A stretch of DNA of 44,448 bases from Campylobacterales bacterium (GTDB lineage Bacteria; Campylobacterota; Campylobacteria; Campylobacterales; Sulfurimonadaceae), in contig JAFGVE010000018.1 in NCBI GenBank assembly GCA_016938175.1, positions 1 through 44,448 on the forward strand, read 5' to 3'. Made by a program: the position numbers and the translations under genes. This document shows positions 26,362 to 35,517 of the stretch, in pieces. The notes beneath the pieces were generated by a model. That model did no database searches. It was not told where the DNA came from and saw nothing but the letters and a program-made list of their open reading frames with translations. Position 1 is the first letter of the stretch, and every line of letters starts with the position of its first letter.

Positions 26362-27896
26362 AGTATACTCACCTTAAGTTGACTTAAATACTTTTTATAG
26401 TCTTTATCATATTTGATGTTTTCTAGCTCAAATTTGAATTTACCCTCATGTTTTTTTGTAAGATGTTCAATCAGTTGTGTTACTTTTCTGTCTTGAGTAG
26501 ATATAAGATCAAAAGTAAAGGTCTTCTTACTATCAGCTTCTTGATAACTTACTTTTTCCATACTAACATAAAATTTATTTAGATCTTGTGTAAACAGTGC
26601 CAAAAGTTTTGCTTTCATTGGATAATCAACTTTTACTTCATGAATCTTCATAAGAGTATTTTTTTTATCTGTATACTCTTTATTTTCTTGAGCTAGAAGT
26701 GTAGTTGCCTTTTCTTTATCTGCCATACGATTTCTAATTGTGGCTTCCCTAGTTGTTTTTATGTTATGTACTTCACTATATTTCTGTTTTAATAAGTCTT
26801 CTTGTAGTGATTGTGCATAGGTAAGGACCCAATATGTTATTGGATAAGCAAATGCAAGAGCAAATGAAGCTGCTGTTAGGATAATAAGTTTTCCACTCTC
26901 TCGTTGGATAAACTTTGGAGGTCTTCTATAAGTTGTGAAATTACATCTATACTTCTCATCAGGAGTAACTGTAGTGTAAAGGTTCATAAGCCCATGGAAT
27001 TGCTCTACATATCCATCAACTTCACCCTCAAATCCATAATCAAATTCGAATTCTCTTGCTTTGAGATTAAGTTCTACTTCAAGCATTTCATCAAGTTTTG
27101 TAACAGTTTGTAATTGAGATCCTATAAAAGCGTACTCAAACTTGTCAATCTCAAAAGCTCTTTTAGCGTATGTAAGGATGTCATTAATATTTGCAAATAA
27201 CTCTTTGTAAAGTTTTATAAAATAGTCTTTGTATTCACTTGTTGTCTCTTTTAGAGATTCATTTGCAAAAAAGTTTATAAAACTTTGGTAATCAATACGT
27301 TCACCATAAATTTCACAGAATCTTTCGTGCATATCTATAAAAGAATATTTGATAGATTTTGTATATACAAATTCTTTGTCTCTATAAATTGTTATAGATG
27401 CATCATTTTCTTGAAAATATATAAAACAATGAACTCCATTACTATCAATTATTTCTTTAGTATATAAAGACTTAAGTAAGAGAGGAGCAGGAATTATTAC
27501 ATCTATATATTTTATTTTTTCAACTGATGTAACAAATCTGTCAGAGAGTTCAAGTGGGTCTACAATAAATGCGTGAAAATATCTGTTTTCTTCATCTAGG
27601 TTACTAAATGATTCTATATATTGAATTTGATATTCAATAGCTTGATCTAAGGCAAGATCATCATAGGCTTTACTATTGAGAGCATCAAAAATATCTTCAT
27701 CAGGAATATTTTTACTTATTTCAATTTGCGCTGTAATGAACTCTTTTGTGTTTAGATAAGATATAACAAACTGATCTTTAGAAAATTCTGGAGAGGATGT
27801 TTCACTTATAAAACTCGAGATACTTTTGTAATAAGTATCTTTATACGGATTAACAGATAGTACACTTGAGAAAGTATGCTGTGGAGATGTGCTCAT
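26358..27896 (-). CDS. GspL/MshI-like (PilM-PilN fused) pilus assembly protein
   Basis: 512 residues. Residues 1-330 are cytosolic and fit a divergent actin-like PilM fold (GVHCFIYFQENDASITIYRD, FEYAFIGSQLQTVTKLDEML). One membrane helix lies near 336-360 (LIILTAASFALAFAYPITYW). It is followed by a coiled coil and a periplasmic PilN-like domain (KVSYQEADSKKTFTFDLIST). A single chain with both parts is the GspL/MshI layout. It is first in the nine-gene operon, 11 bases after csd4, so it may share transcription with the cell-shape genes. Confidence 0.82.
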   Translation of the reverse strand: MSTSPQHTFSSVLSVNPYKDTYYKSISSFISETSSPEFSKDQFVISYLNTKEFITAQIEISKNIPDEDIFDALNSKAYDDLALDQAIEYQIQYIESFSNLDEENRYFHAFIVDPLELSDRFVTSVEKIKYIDVIIPAPLLLKSLYTKEIIDSNGVHCFIYFQENDASITIYRDKEFVYTKSIKYSFIDMHERFCEIYGERIDYQSFINFFANESLKETTSEYKDYFIKLYKELFANINDILTYAKRAFEIDKFEYAFIGSQLQTVTKLDEMLEVELNLKAREFEFDYGFEGEVDGYVEQFHGLMNLYTTVTPDEKYRCNFTTYRRPPKFIQRESGKLIILTAASFALAFAYPITYWVLTYAQSLQEDLLKQKYSEVHNIKTTREATIRNRMADKEKATTLLAQENKEYTDKKNTLMKIHEVKVDYPMKAKLLALFTQDLNKFYVSMEKVSYQEADSKKTFTFDLISTQDRKVTQLIEHLTKKHEGKFKFELENIKYDKDYKKYLSQLKVSIL

Positions 27897-27907
27897 ATAA
27901 TCTAATC

Positions 27908-29194
27908 CTATTTAAAATGTACCAATAACATGGAACAAAATTCATCATTGTTGTAAAACTCAACCCTGAAAATTTTATTGTCTTTATCAATAGCGAATTT
28001 TTTATCTAAGTCTTTGAGTGATACTTTCAACCCACTCTCATTCTTATAACCAGCTTTGTGATACCCAATAATATTTACACGGTTGTTTTTACTTGTGATA
28101 ACTTTAAAATCGTCATTTACATATATTTCTGAAGTTTTTGGTACATCTATAACTTTTCCATCAACTTCAAAAATTCTATCTAAGTGACAACTTTGTGACA
28201 ATTTAAAGTATTGAGGTTTTAAAGTTGTAACTTTTTCATTACCGATATATACTAAAAAATTATCTTTCACTTTTCTGATATCTCCCAATGGATGGGAGAA
28301 ATCAAATCGATTACCTGTCGATTTTATCGGAATAAAGCTTAAAGATTTTTTGATATTAGATAAATTTAATGAAATATTATCATTTATGGACAGTTTTCCA
28401 TAATTTTTTATTATTTTTGCAATCTCTTTTTCATTTAAGTTAAAAGAGCGAGTAAAATGAATTTTCATTATTTTCATAAATTCTTCAATTGCTAAAAGCT
28501 GATAAAAAACCTTTTGTGATAATGAAGATAGGTCTTTACTCGTTTCAACAGCAAAAGCCGGCTTATTGTTAGTAACAGCAAAGTAAGTTAGTGAAAGTTG
28601 CATAGTTTCATCTTCATATTTAGTGTTAGTATTTTTTACATCAAAACTATGATGCTGCTTTAAGAGTTTTTTATTAATGTTATTTTTAACGTTTAAAGCA
28701 ATTTCATTTAAATTACCAAAAGCTTGTTCTTGCTTGAGTTTACATTGGTCTATAACGCAAGTTTGTCCCCAAGCAGTAGGATTAAAAACGGTCCCTTGGT
28801 TTTCTTTTCTATAAAAACCATGTCCATCATGTAGGTTGAGAACTAGAGAAACTTTATCTTCTAAGATGATGGATTTAATACCTTCAACTATTTTTTTATC
28901 GTGATCATTGTTATCTATGTATGAAAATTTACGATTCATATCTCCATATATACCACGTTCGTTACGTTTGATACTCTCTTTGTTTAAATTTGGCACAATC
29001 CAAAGATTTTTAGAAGTTATATTGTAATGAGTTGCTAAAACAGATGCAGCAAAATAGCCGCCTGGCTCATTTCCGTGAATACCTGCAATAACGAGTAAAG
29101 TAGTGTTAGAATCACTACTCTCTTTTTTTATCAGTTGTATGTTAGCGTTGAGTAAAGAGATAAAAAATGTTGTAACTAAAAAAATATACTGCAT
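27908..29194 (-). CDS. csd4: M99-family peptidoglycan carboxypeptidase (Csd4/Pgp1-like)
   Basis: 428 residues. Signal peptide MQYIFLVTTFFISLLNA. A zinc carboxypeptidase domain shows H40 and E43 in GIHGNEPGG, H122 in NLHDGHGF and a candidate catalytic Glu in FAVETSKD near residue 217, then two small beta domains. Csd4 of H. pylori and Pgp1 of C. jejuni trim the muropeptide tripeptide to a dipeptide and are needed for helical shape. H. pylori Csd4 uses an unusual Gln as zinc ligand; here the position is His. It shares one base with csd6 upstream. Confidence 0.9.
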   Translation of the reverse strand: MQYIFLVTTFFISLLNANIQLIKKESSDSNTTLLVIAGIHGNEPGGYFAASVLATHYNITSKNLWIVPNLNKESIKRNERGIYGDMNRKFSYIDNNDHDKKIVEGIKSIILEDKVSLVLNLHDGHGFYRKENQGTVFNPTAWGQTCVIDQCKLKQEQAFGNLNEIALNVKNNINKKLLKQHHSFDVKNTNTKYEDETMQLSLTYFAVTNNKPAFAVETSKDLSSLSQKVFYQLLAIEEFMKIMKIHFTRSFNLNEKEIAKIIKNYGKLSINDNISLNLSNIKKSLSFIPIKSTGNRFDFSHPLGDIRKVKDNFLVYIGNEKVTTLKPQYFKLSQSCHLDRIFEVDGKVIDVPKTSEIYVNDDFKVITSKNNRVNIIGYHKAGYKNESGLKVSLKDLDKKFAIDKDNKIFRVEFYNNDEFCSMLLVHFK

Positions 29195-30171
29195 TATTTT
29201 TCTGTAATAATTTGAAACTTTTCATTTGTAAGCTTAACAATAAGTACTTTTTCTCCATTGAATGAAAAGCTGTTAGAACGGTAAGTTTCTTCAAAGGTGA
29301 TTTGAAAAGTGTCTTCTAGATTTGGATATGGAAGAATATTGATTTGAGTAAAGAGGATAGTTTTTGATTCCTGTTTATTGAATACTCTTGTTTTATATTT
29401 TTCAAATGCTTCTTTTTCCATTCCGTCATAACGTTTAAATGTTGCATCGTAAAAACTGAGATATTGGTTTGTATCATTATAGAGCCAAGCATAACGCCAA
29501 GAGTAAAGGTTGGCAAGAAGTGTTGCTAGTTGATTTTTGGAGATGTCTACAAGCACTGAATCTTCATTAATGACTAGAAGAGTTTTATTAATGTCAATAT
29601 GACGATCAAGGCACTCTATGTTTTGGTTGTTAATGGCAATACATCCTTTGGTAAACTCATCACGTTCCTGCTCTGTAGGAAGTCCATGAATCCAAATTCC
29701 TGAACCATTTTTTCCCTGATAGGTATCATAAACGTTTGGATAAGAGGTGACAAAAGCCATTGGACCGTAGAAAGAGTCAACTTTAACTATCTTTTTTACT
29801 AAATTATAAATTCCTACAGGTGTTTTTAAATCACCTTCTACAAATTTATCACCTTTAGCTTTTCCTGTATAGGCACTATATGTCTTGGTTACTTGGTAGC
29901 TATCATTGCTATCTTTTTGATAAAGTGTTAATGTCGATTCAAACTTATTACATACTAAAACGTTTGAATAAGATTCTATATATCCAAATGTAGTTTCTTT
30001 GTTTTGCAGATACTCTTCCCAGTAATTTTTTTGCGTAAGTTCATAGTCAAGTTTTTTTTCTATATTATCAATGCCATGAAGTCTATATTCAGTAAGAATA
30101 TCATTTGCAATGAGGGAGTTAAATAAGAGTATACTTAGTATTGTAAGTTTATTTAGCATCATCATATCCAA
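29194..30171 (-). CDS. csd6: YkuD-family L,D-carboxypeptidase (Csd6/Pgp2-like)
   Basis: 325 residues. Signal peptide (LTILSILLFNSLIA). The YkuD domain (about 70-205) has His162 in IHGLP and Cys177 in TKGCIAI, the catalytic pair. The C-terminal 100 residues (YSWRYAWLYNDTNQYLSFYD) look like the NTF2-like domain of Csd6. In H. pylori and C. jejuni this enzyme trims tetrapeptides to tripeptides, the substrate for Csd4/Pgp1, which is encoded next. The start overlaps the end of era by 23 bases; ATGs at 30165, 30162 and 30159 are alternatives. Confidence 0.9.
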   Translation of the reverse strand: MDMMMLNKLTILSILLFNSLIANDILTEYRLHGIDNIEKKLDYELTQKNYWEEYLQNKETTFGYIESYSNVLVCNKFESTLTLYQKDSNDSYQVTKTYSAYTGKAKGDKFVEGDLKTPVGIYNLVKKIVKVDSFYGPMAFVTSYPNVYDTYQGKNGSGIWIHGLPTEQERDEFTKGCIAINNQNIECLDRHIDINKTLLVINEDSVLVDISKNQLATLLANLYSWRYAWLYNDTNQYLSFYDATFKRYDGMEKEAFEKYKTRVFNKQESKTILFTQINILPYPNLEDTFQITFEETYRSNSFSFNGEKVLIVKLTNEKFQIITEK

Positions 30172-31033
30172 TTTCTCTTAGAAAGTTTTTATCTTTACTC
30201 CAGCCTTTTTTTACCACGACTTGAAGTTTTAAGTAAGCTTTTTTTCCACTAAGCTTTTCTATCTTTTCTCTGGCAGCTTTACCTATACGTTTTATAGCTT
30301 CTCCACCTTTACCTATAATAATTCCTTTTTGAGACTCTTTTTCAATGATTATCATCGCATAGATACTGTCAAGACCTTGGTCTTCTTCAATACCTTCGAT
30401 AATTACATCTGATTCATAAGGTACTTCATCACTAACATTGTCAAATATAGCTTCGCGAATAAATCCTGCATAAATATCACGTACAAGCTCACTTGTTAAA
30501 TCTTCTGGATCAAAAAGGTAAGGAGACTCAGGAAGATTTTTAGCAATCGTATTTAAAAGATCGTTATGTCCTACTTTTTTAGGAACTGCAACAGGAATGA
30601 GTGCTTCAAATTCATCAGAAAACTGATTATATGAAGCGATAGTTTTAAATAGTTTTACTTGACTTACCTGGTCTATTTTACTAATCACAATAATATGCTT
30701 AATCTTTTTTTTGTTTAGTTCTAAGAATTTTTTATAGTGTTCAACACTATCTGTAACAGGTGCAAGATATACAATAAGATCACAGTCTCCCATAGCTTTG
30801 AGTGCTTCATCAAGCATGAATTGGTTGAGTACTTTTTCTCTTTCATGTATACCAGGTGTATCGACAAAAATTATTTGAGTATCTTCATGCATAACGATTG
30901 CATTTGAACGTCGTCTAGTAGCGTTTGCTTTTTGTGAAACCATTGCTATTTTTTCACCAAGGAGAGAGTTCATAAGAGTGCTTTTACCCGCATTTGGACG
31001 TCCGATTAGTGATACGAAACCAGCTTTTGTCAT
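30149..31033 (-). CDS. era: GTPase Era
   Basis: 294 residues. It binds 16S rRNA through a KH domain and aids 30S subunit maturation. G1 is GRPNAGKST (about 10-18), the switch region has NATRRRSNAIV, G3 is DTPGIHE and G4 is SKID, a Ser variant of NKxD. The C-terminal KH domain shows GIIIGKGGEAIKRIGKAARE. Length is normal. hslU lies 22 bases upstream and csd6 overlaps its 3' end. Confidence 0.97.
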   Translation of the reverse strand: MTKAGFVSLIGRPNAGKSTLMNSLLGEKIAMVSQKANATRRRSNAIVMHEDTQIIFVDTPGIHEREKVLNQFMLDEALKAMGDCDLIVYLAPVTDSVEHYKKFLELNKKKIKHIIVISKIDQVSQVKLFKTIASYNQFSDEFEALIPVAVPKKVGHNDLLNTIAKNLPESPYLFDPEDLTSELVRDIYAGFIREAIFDNVSDEVPYESDVIIEGIEEDQGLDSIYAMIIIEKESQKGIIIGKGGEAIKRIGKAAREKIEKLSGKKAYLKLQVVVKKGWSKDKNFLREIGYDDAK

Positions 31034-31055
31034 AATTTTACCTTTGAAATATTAG

Positions 31056-32384
31056 TTAGAGAATGTAACGTGAGAGGTCATCATTTTCGACAACTTCATC
31101 AAGTTTTTCATGGACAAGTGTAGCAGTTACTCTAAACTCTTCTCCATTATGCTCATCTGCATTAAAACTAATCTCTTCTAAAACTTTTTCAAGCACTGTA
31201 TGTAAACGGCGTGCTCCAATATCTTCTGTAAGTTCATTAGCTCGATGTGCTAGTTTTGCCATAGCTTTAATAGCATCGTCTTCAAAAATTAAAGATAAGC
31301 CTTCTACTGCTAAAAGTGCTTGGTACTGTTTCAGAAGAGAATTATTTGTTTGTGTCAAAATTTCGTAGAGAGTCTCTTCAGTCAGAGATTCTAACTCAAC
31401 ACGAAGTGGAAAACGTCCCTGTAGTTCAGGAATAAGATCACTAGGTTTGCTGACATGAAATGCACCGGCAGCTATAAAGAGGATATGGTCTGTGTTAATC
31501 GTTCCATATTTTGTTGCAACACTGCTTCCTTCAACAATTGGTAGAAGGTCACGTTGTACACCCTCTTTACTTGGATCGTTACGTCCATTAGATTTTTCAC
31601 TTAAAGCTATTTTATCAATTTCATCTAGAAAGATAATACCACCATTTTCAGCACGTCTTAGAGCTTCTGCATTAATTGAATTTATATCTAAAAGTTTTGC
31701 AGAAGCTTCTTGTCTTAGAAGTATTTTGGCATCTTTTACACTTACTTCACGTTTATTATCTTCTTTATTAATAGAAGCAAAAACTTTTGAGAAGCTCTCT
31801 TGTACTTTTGCCATTTCAGGAGGTAGACCACTGTCATCAAACTCTACGTTTAGTTTTGAAATTTCTAACTCAATTATTTTGTCGTCCATTTCACCGGATT
31901 CTACACGTTTTTCCATAACTGCTAAGAGGTGCTGATAGTCATCTTTTTTACTTTCACTCGCTCCTGCAGGAAGAGGAGGAAGCAATTTTTCAACAATTTT
32001 ATTTATAACGTAGTTATTTATTTTTTCTCTGTTTTGCTCTTCTTGCTCAGCTTTTACTATACTAATAGAGTTCACAACCAAATCACGTATCATCGATTCT
32101 ACATCACGTCCAACAAAACCTACTTCTGTATATTTTGAAGCTTCGACTTTAATAAATGGAACACCCATCATTTTTGCAAGTCGTCTAGAAATTTCTGTTT
32201 TACCTACACCGGTTGAACCAATCATTAAAATATTTTTTGGCATAACTTCATTTTGCATTTCACTATTTAGTTGCATTCTTCTATAGCGTGTGCGTAATGC
32301 AAGAGCAATAGTCCTCTTAGCAGAGTGTTGAGCAATAACATAGTTGTCGAGATATGCAACAATCTCTTTAGGAGTTAGGTTCAT
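31056..32384 (-). CDS. hslU: HslU, ATPase subunit of the HslUV protease
   Basis: 442 residues, normal length. AAA+ unfoldase with N-terminal LTPKEIVAYLDNYVIAQHSA, Walker A GSTGVGKTEISR near residue 57, an intermediate domain, Walker B GIIFLDEIDKIA, ELQGRFPLRVEL and sensor-2 GARRLHTVLE. The C-terminus ends DLSRYIL, the motif that docks into HslV. It unfolds substrates for HslV, whose gene lies eight bases upstream. Confidence 0.98.
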   Translation of the reverse strand: MNLTPKEIVAYLDNYVIAQHSAKRTIALALRTRYRRMQLNSEMQNEVMPKNILMIGSTGVGKTEISRRLAKMMGVPFIKVEASKYTEVGFVGRDVESMIRDLVVNSISIVKAEQEEQNREKINNYVINKIVEKLLPPLPAGASESKKDDYQHLLAVMEKRVESGEMDDKIIELEISKLNVEFDDSGLPPEMAKVQESFSKVFASINKEDNKREVSVKDAKILLRQEASAKLLDINSINAEALRRAENGGIIFLDEIDKIALSEKSNGRNDPSKEGVQRDLLPIVEGSSVATKYGTINTDHILFIAAGAFHVSKPSDLIPELQGRFPLRVELESLTEETLYEILTQTNNSLLKQYQALLAVEGLSLIFEDDAIKAMAKLAHRANELTEDIGARRLHTVLEKVLEEISFNADEHNGEEFRVTATLVHEKLDEVVENDDLSRYIL

Positions 32385-32392
32385 TCTCTATC

Positions 32393-32923
32393 CTATAATG
32401 AAAGTGTTTTAATATTGTGATTGGTATATATACAGAGGTCTGCAGCAATACTTAGACTCTCTTTGACAAGTGTTTCTTCATCAAGGTTTGCATGCTTTTT
32501 AAGTGCTCTAGCCGCTGAAATAGCAAAGTTTCCTCCACTACCAATCGATGCCAGTGCACCATCTTCTGGCTCTACGACGTCTCCATTTCCTGTTAAAATG
32601 AATATATGTTCTTTATTGAGAACAATCATCATCGCTTCTAAACGTCTGAGAACTTTATCTTTTCGCCACGCTTTTGAAAATTCAACAACTGATTTTAAAA
32701 TATCGCCTTTTTTATCTTCTAAAAACGCTTCAAACATATCAAAAAGATTAAAAGCATCGGCGGTACTTCCCGCAAAACCAGCAAGAATTTCTCCATTGTA
32801 AAGTTTACGAATTTTTGTAGCATTACCTTTGAGGACACTATTACCAAATGTAACTTGTCCATCACCACCTATAACGGCTTTTTCTTTCCCCTTATAGGCA
32901 AGTATGGTAGTAGCGTCAAACAT
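32393..32923 (-). CDS. hslV: HslV, peptidase subunit of the HslUV protease
   Basis: 176 residues. N-terminal-nucleophile threonine peptidase. The sequence begins [12 protein letters not shown], so the catalytic Thr is residue 5 after a four-residue propeptide, as in related Campylobacterota and unlike the Met-only removal in E. coli. GGDGQVTFG and [12 protein letters not shown] follow, and [15 protein letters not shown] is the family C-terminal signature. It forms a double ring capped by HslU. Six bases separate it from rplI. Confidence 0.97.
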   Translation of the reverse strand: MFDATTILAYKGKEKAVIGGDGQVTFGNSVLKGNATKIRKLYNGEILAGFAGSTADAFNLFDMFEAFLEDKKGDILKSVVEFSKAWRKDKVLRRLEAMMIVLNKEHIFILTGNGDVVEPEDGALASIGSGGNFAISAARALKKHANLDEETLVKESLSIAADLCIYTNHNIKTLSL

Positions 32924-32928
32924 TTATT

Positions 32929-33375
32929 TTACTCTCCTTGAACATCTACATGAAGTGTTGCATGTAGCCCGTGTCCAAGTTTTAAATCTACTTCATGTTC
33001 CCCAATAGTTTTAATGGCGATTTTGTCAGTAATATGTTTTTTGTCAATTTCAATTGAGTGTTGTTCTAAAAGTGATTGTGCAATCTCGTCTTTTGTAATT
33101 GCCCCAAAAAGGTGACCATTTTGACCAAGTTTTTTTGTTATAACTATTTCGCATTTATCAAGTTTTTTTGAAAGCTCTGTAAGCTCTGCAATTTCAGTAG
33201 CAAGAGCAGCAGCAGCATCAGCTTGATCTTGTGCATGTTGTGCCAAAATTTCTTCAGTAGCGTGCTTCGCAAACCCTTTGCCTATAAGGAAGTTTTTACC
33301 ATAACCATCTTTAACTTCTTTTACTTCACCAGCTTTTCCTAAGCTTTTTACATCTTTAATAAGTAATACTTTCAT
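32929..33375 (-). CDS. rplI: Ribosomal protein bL9
   Basis: 148 residues. The N-terminal rRNA-binding domain has MKVLLIKDVKSLGKAGEVKE and YGKNFLIGKGFAKHA. A long connecting helix rich in Ala/Glu follows, then the C-terminal domain (GHLFGAITKDEIAQSL, IKTIGEHEVDLKLG). Length is normal. The ATG overlaps the stop of the upstream fusion gene by one base. The position between a redox gene and hslV is not the usual rpsF-rpsR-rplI context. Confidence 0.97.
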   Translation of the reverse strand: MKVLLIKDVKSLGKAGEVKEVKDGYGKNFLIGKGFAKHATEEILAQHAQDQADAAAALATEIAELTELSKKLDKCEIVITKKLGQNGHLFGAITKDEIAQSLLEQHSIEIDKKHITDKIAIKTIGEHEVDLKLGHGLHATLHVDVQGE

Positions 33376-34112
33376 TATCTCTCTTTCTCCCCACCATAAG
33401 CAACAATTCCGTATGTAAGGTTAGAGATTTTTGAGTATCCCATATCTGTTAATATTCTTGCAACGTGAGCTGAACGGCTTCCAACGTGGCAGTAAACAAT
33501 AATGTTATCATCCTTATTAAGTCTTGCTTCATCCCAAGTTTGAAAGAAAGAACTTGTTGGGATAAGATGATCGGCACCTTTAATGTGTCCCATTTGCCAC
33601 TCCATATGCTCACGAACATCTACAAGTGAAAAGTTCACCATGCCAAGTTCACGAGCTTCTAAAAGAGCGATAAGTTCGTCTCCATCGATTTCACTTTGTT
33701 CTACTAAAGCTTCGCACTCCTCTTTTGTAAGACCACGTGAATGTGTATGCACCGCTTCTTCCATGCCCAGTTCAAGTCTTTGTCTTGCCGCATATTCTGG
33801 AGTACAGAAAATTCCACAATGGCATTTTCCTTCCTCAGGAATCTCTTTTTCAATTGCTGGAGTACATGGACATGTTCTATTGTCTACAGATTGATACTTT
33901 CCATCTTTTTCTTCAACCATAAAACATGGACAGAAAAGTTTTCCATACATCATTTTGTTACGAGCAAGTCCCATTTGAACACCCTCGTTAACCTCTTGTT
34001 GTGGATTGTATTCCCAACCAAATTGTGCAACTACTTTGTCTGTAAATTTAATTGTCTTTTCCATTCTCTCCTGAAATTCAGGGGAGTTCATATCTATCTT
34101 TATAATGCTCAT
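33375..34112 (-). CDS. Ferredoxin:thioredoxin reductase catalytic domain fused to a rhodanese domain
   Basis: 245 residues. Residues about 10-110 match the FTR beta chain with its CPC (61-63), CPC (81-83) and CHC (97-99) motifs, which bind a [4Fe-4S] cluster beside a redox-active disulfide. A further Cys103 follows. Residues about 145-243 form a rhodanese domain with LVDVREHMEWQMGHIKGA and active Cys208 in YCHVGSRS. The fusion suggests coupling of ferredoxin-derived electrons to persulfide or disulfide chemistry (inference). No FTR alpha chain or thioredoxin gene is in the window. Confidence 0.9.
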   Translation of the reverse strand: MSIIKIDMNSPEFQERMEKTIKFTDKVVAQFGWEYNPQQEVNEGVQMGLARNKMMYGKLFCPCFMVEEKDGKYQSVDNRTCPCTPAIEKEIPEEGKCHCGIFCTPEYAARQRLELGMEEAVHTHSRGLTKEECEALVEQSEIDGDELIALLEARELGMVNFSLVDVREHMEWQMGHIKGADHLIPTSSFFQTWDEARLNKDDNIIVYCHVGSRSAHVARILTDMGYSKISNLTYGIVAYGGEKER

Positions 34113-34141
34113 ATAGTTTCCTTCTCTTTTCTAGTCGTTTT

Positions 34142-35383
34142 TTAGTTTAAGTGGTTTCTTTTTTTACCTGCAATGATACGGCGAAGTGCATTGAGTCTAA
34201 TGAAACCTTCTGCATCTTTTTGGTTATAAACTTGGTCCTCTTCAAATGTAGAGTGTGCTTCTGAGTAGAGTGACATATCTGATTCACGTCCAACTACTTG
34301 TACATTTCCTTTGTAAAGTTTCAGTTTTACTGTACCTTGTACATATTTTTGTGTTGCATCAATTGCCGCTTGCATCATTTCACGCTCTGGTGAGAACCAG
34401 TAACCATTGTAGATAAGCTCAGCATATTTGGCAATCATACCGTCTTTCATATGTGCTTCTTCTCTATCTAAACAGATAGATTCAATTGCACGGTGTGCTT
34501 TAAGCATGATTGTTCCACCCGGAGTCTCATAACATCCACGAGCTTTCATACCAACATAGCGATTTTCAACGATGTCAACTCTACCTATACCATGCTTATT
34601 TCCATACTCATTAAGAGTTCTTAAAAGTGTTGCTGGTGACATCTCTACGCCATTAATTGAAACTGGATCACCACCTTTGTAACCAATAGTGATGTACTCT
34701 TTTTCATCAGGAGCTTCTTCTGGAGAGTTTGTCCATAACCACATAGAATCTTCTGGTTCATTCATTGGATCTTCTAGGTGAAGTCCTTCATATGAGATGT
34801 GAAGCAAGTTTGCATCCATTGAGTATGGACTGATTTTTGGGTTTCCATCTGCATCAACATGTTTTTGGTCAATTTTAATTCCGTGTTGTCTTGCATAGTC
34901 TAAAAGTTTTTCACGAGAGTTTAGGTCCCACTCTCTCCATGGTGCAATCACAGTAATGTCTGGATTGAGTCCAAGGTAACCCATCTCAAAACGTACTTGG
35001 TCATTTCCTTTTCCAGTTGCACCGTGACTTACTGCATCTGCACCCATTTTATTTGCAATTTCTATCTGTTTTTTCGCAATAAGAGGACGAGCTATAGAAG
35101 TTCCTAAAAGGTATTCGCCTTCGTATATTGCATTTGCTCTAAACATAGGGAAAACATAATCTTTTACAAACTCTTCTTGAATATCTAAAATAAAAATATT
35201 TTCAGGTTTAATGCCGTTGTCAAGTGCTTTTTGACGTGCTGGTTCTACATCCTCACCTTGACCTAAATCCGCTGTAAAAGTAATAACTTCAGCTTTGTAC
35301 TCATCTTGTAGCCATTTAAGAATAATACTAGTATCGAGTCCACCAGAGTAAGCTAGTACTACTTTTTTAACATTTTTTTGCAT
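34142..35383 (-). CDS. argG: Argininosuccinate synthase
   Basis: 413 residues. It joins citrulline and aspartate using ATP, the penultimate step of arginine synthesis. The nucleotide-binding PP-loop is [14 protein letters not shown] at residues 10-22. Other signatures are [29 protein letters not shown] and the [12 protein letters not shown] stretch. Length is normal. A -10-like TAAAAT lies about 40 bases upstream. It is the first gene of the long minus-strand series. Confidence 0.98.
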   Translation of the reverse strand: MQKNVKKVVLAYSGGLDTSIILKWLQDEYKAEVITFTADLGQGEDVEPARQKALDNGIKPENIFILDIQEEFVKDYVFPMFRANAIYEGEYLLGTSIARPLIAKKQIEIANKMGADAVSHGATGKGNDQVRFEMGYLGLNPDITVIAPWREWDLNSREKLLDYARQHGIKIDQKHVDADGNPKISPYSMDANLLHISYEGLHLEDPMNEPEDSMWLWTNSPEEAPDEKEYITIGYKGGDPVSINGVEMSPATLLRTLNEYGNKHGIGRVDIVENRYVGMKARGCYETPGGTIMLKAHRAIESICLDREEAHMKDGMIAKYAELIYNGYWFSPEREMMQAAIDATQKYVQGTVKLKLYKGNVQVVGRESDMSLYSEAHSTFEEDQVYNQKDAEGFIRLNALRRIIAGKKRNHLN

Positions 35384-35419
35384 AGAAAAAACCCTCTTGA
35401 TATAAAAATAAGTATCGCG

Positions 35420-35425
35420 ATTTTA
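35420..35425 (-). promoter_or_regulatory. Candidate -10 box for argG
   Basis: Minus-strand TAAAAT followed by CGCGAT, predicting a start about 30 bases before the argG ATG. The downstream CGCG matches the valS and yebC promoters. Confidence 0.45.
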
Positions 35426-35517
35426 CTATAAATTTTATTAAGATACGGTTAGGTTGTGAAGATTAGATATAACTATAAGTAAAGAAGAAAAGTTTTAACG
35501 AGAAGAGGGCAGAAAAT

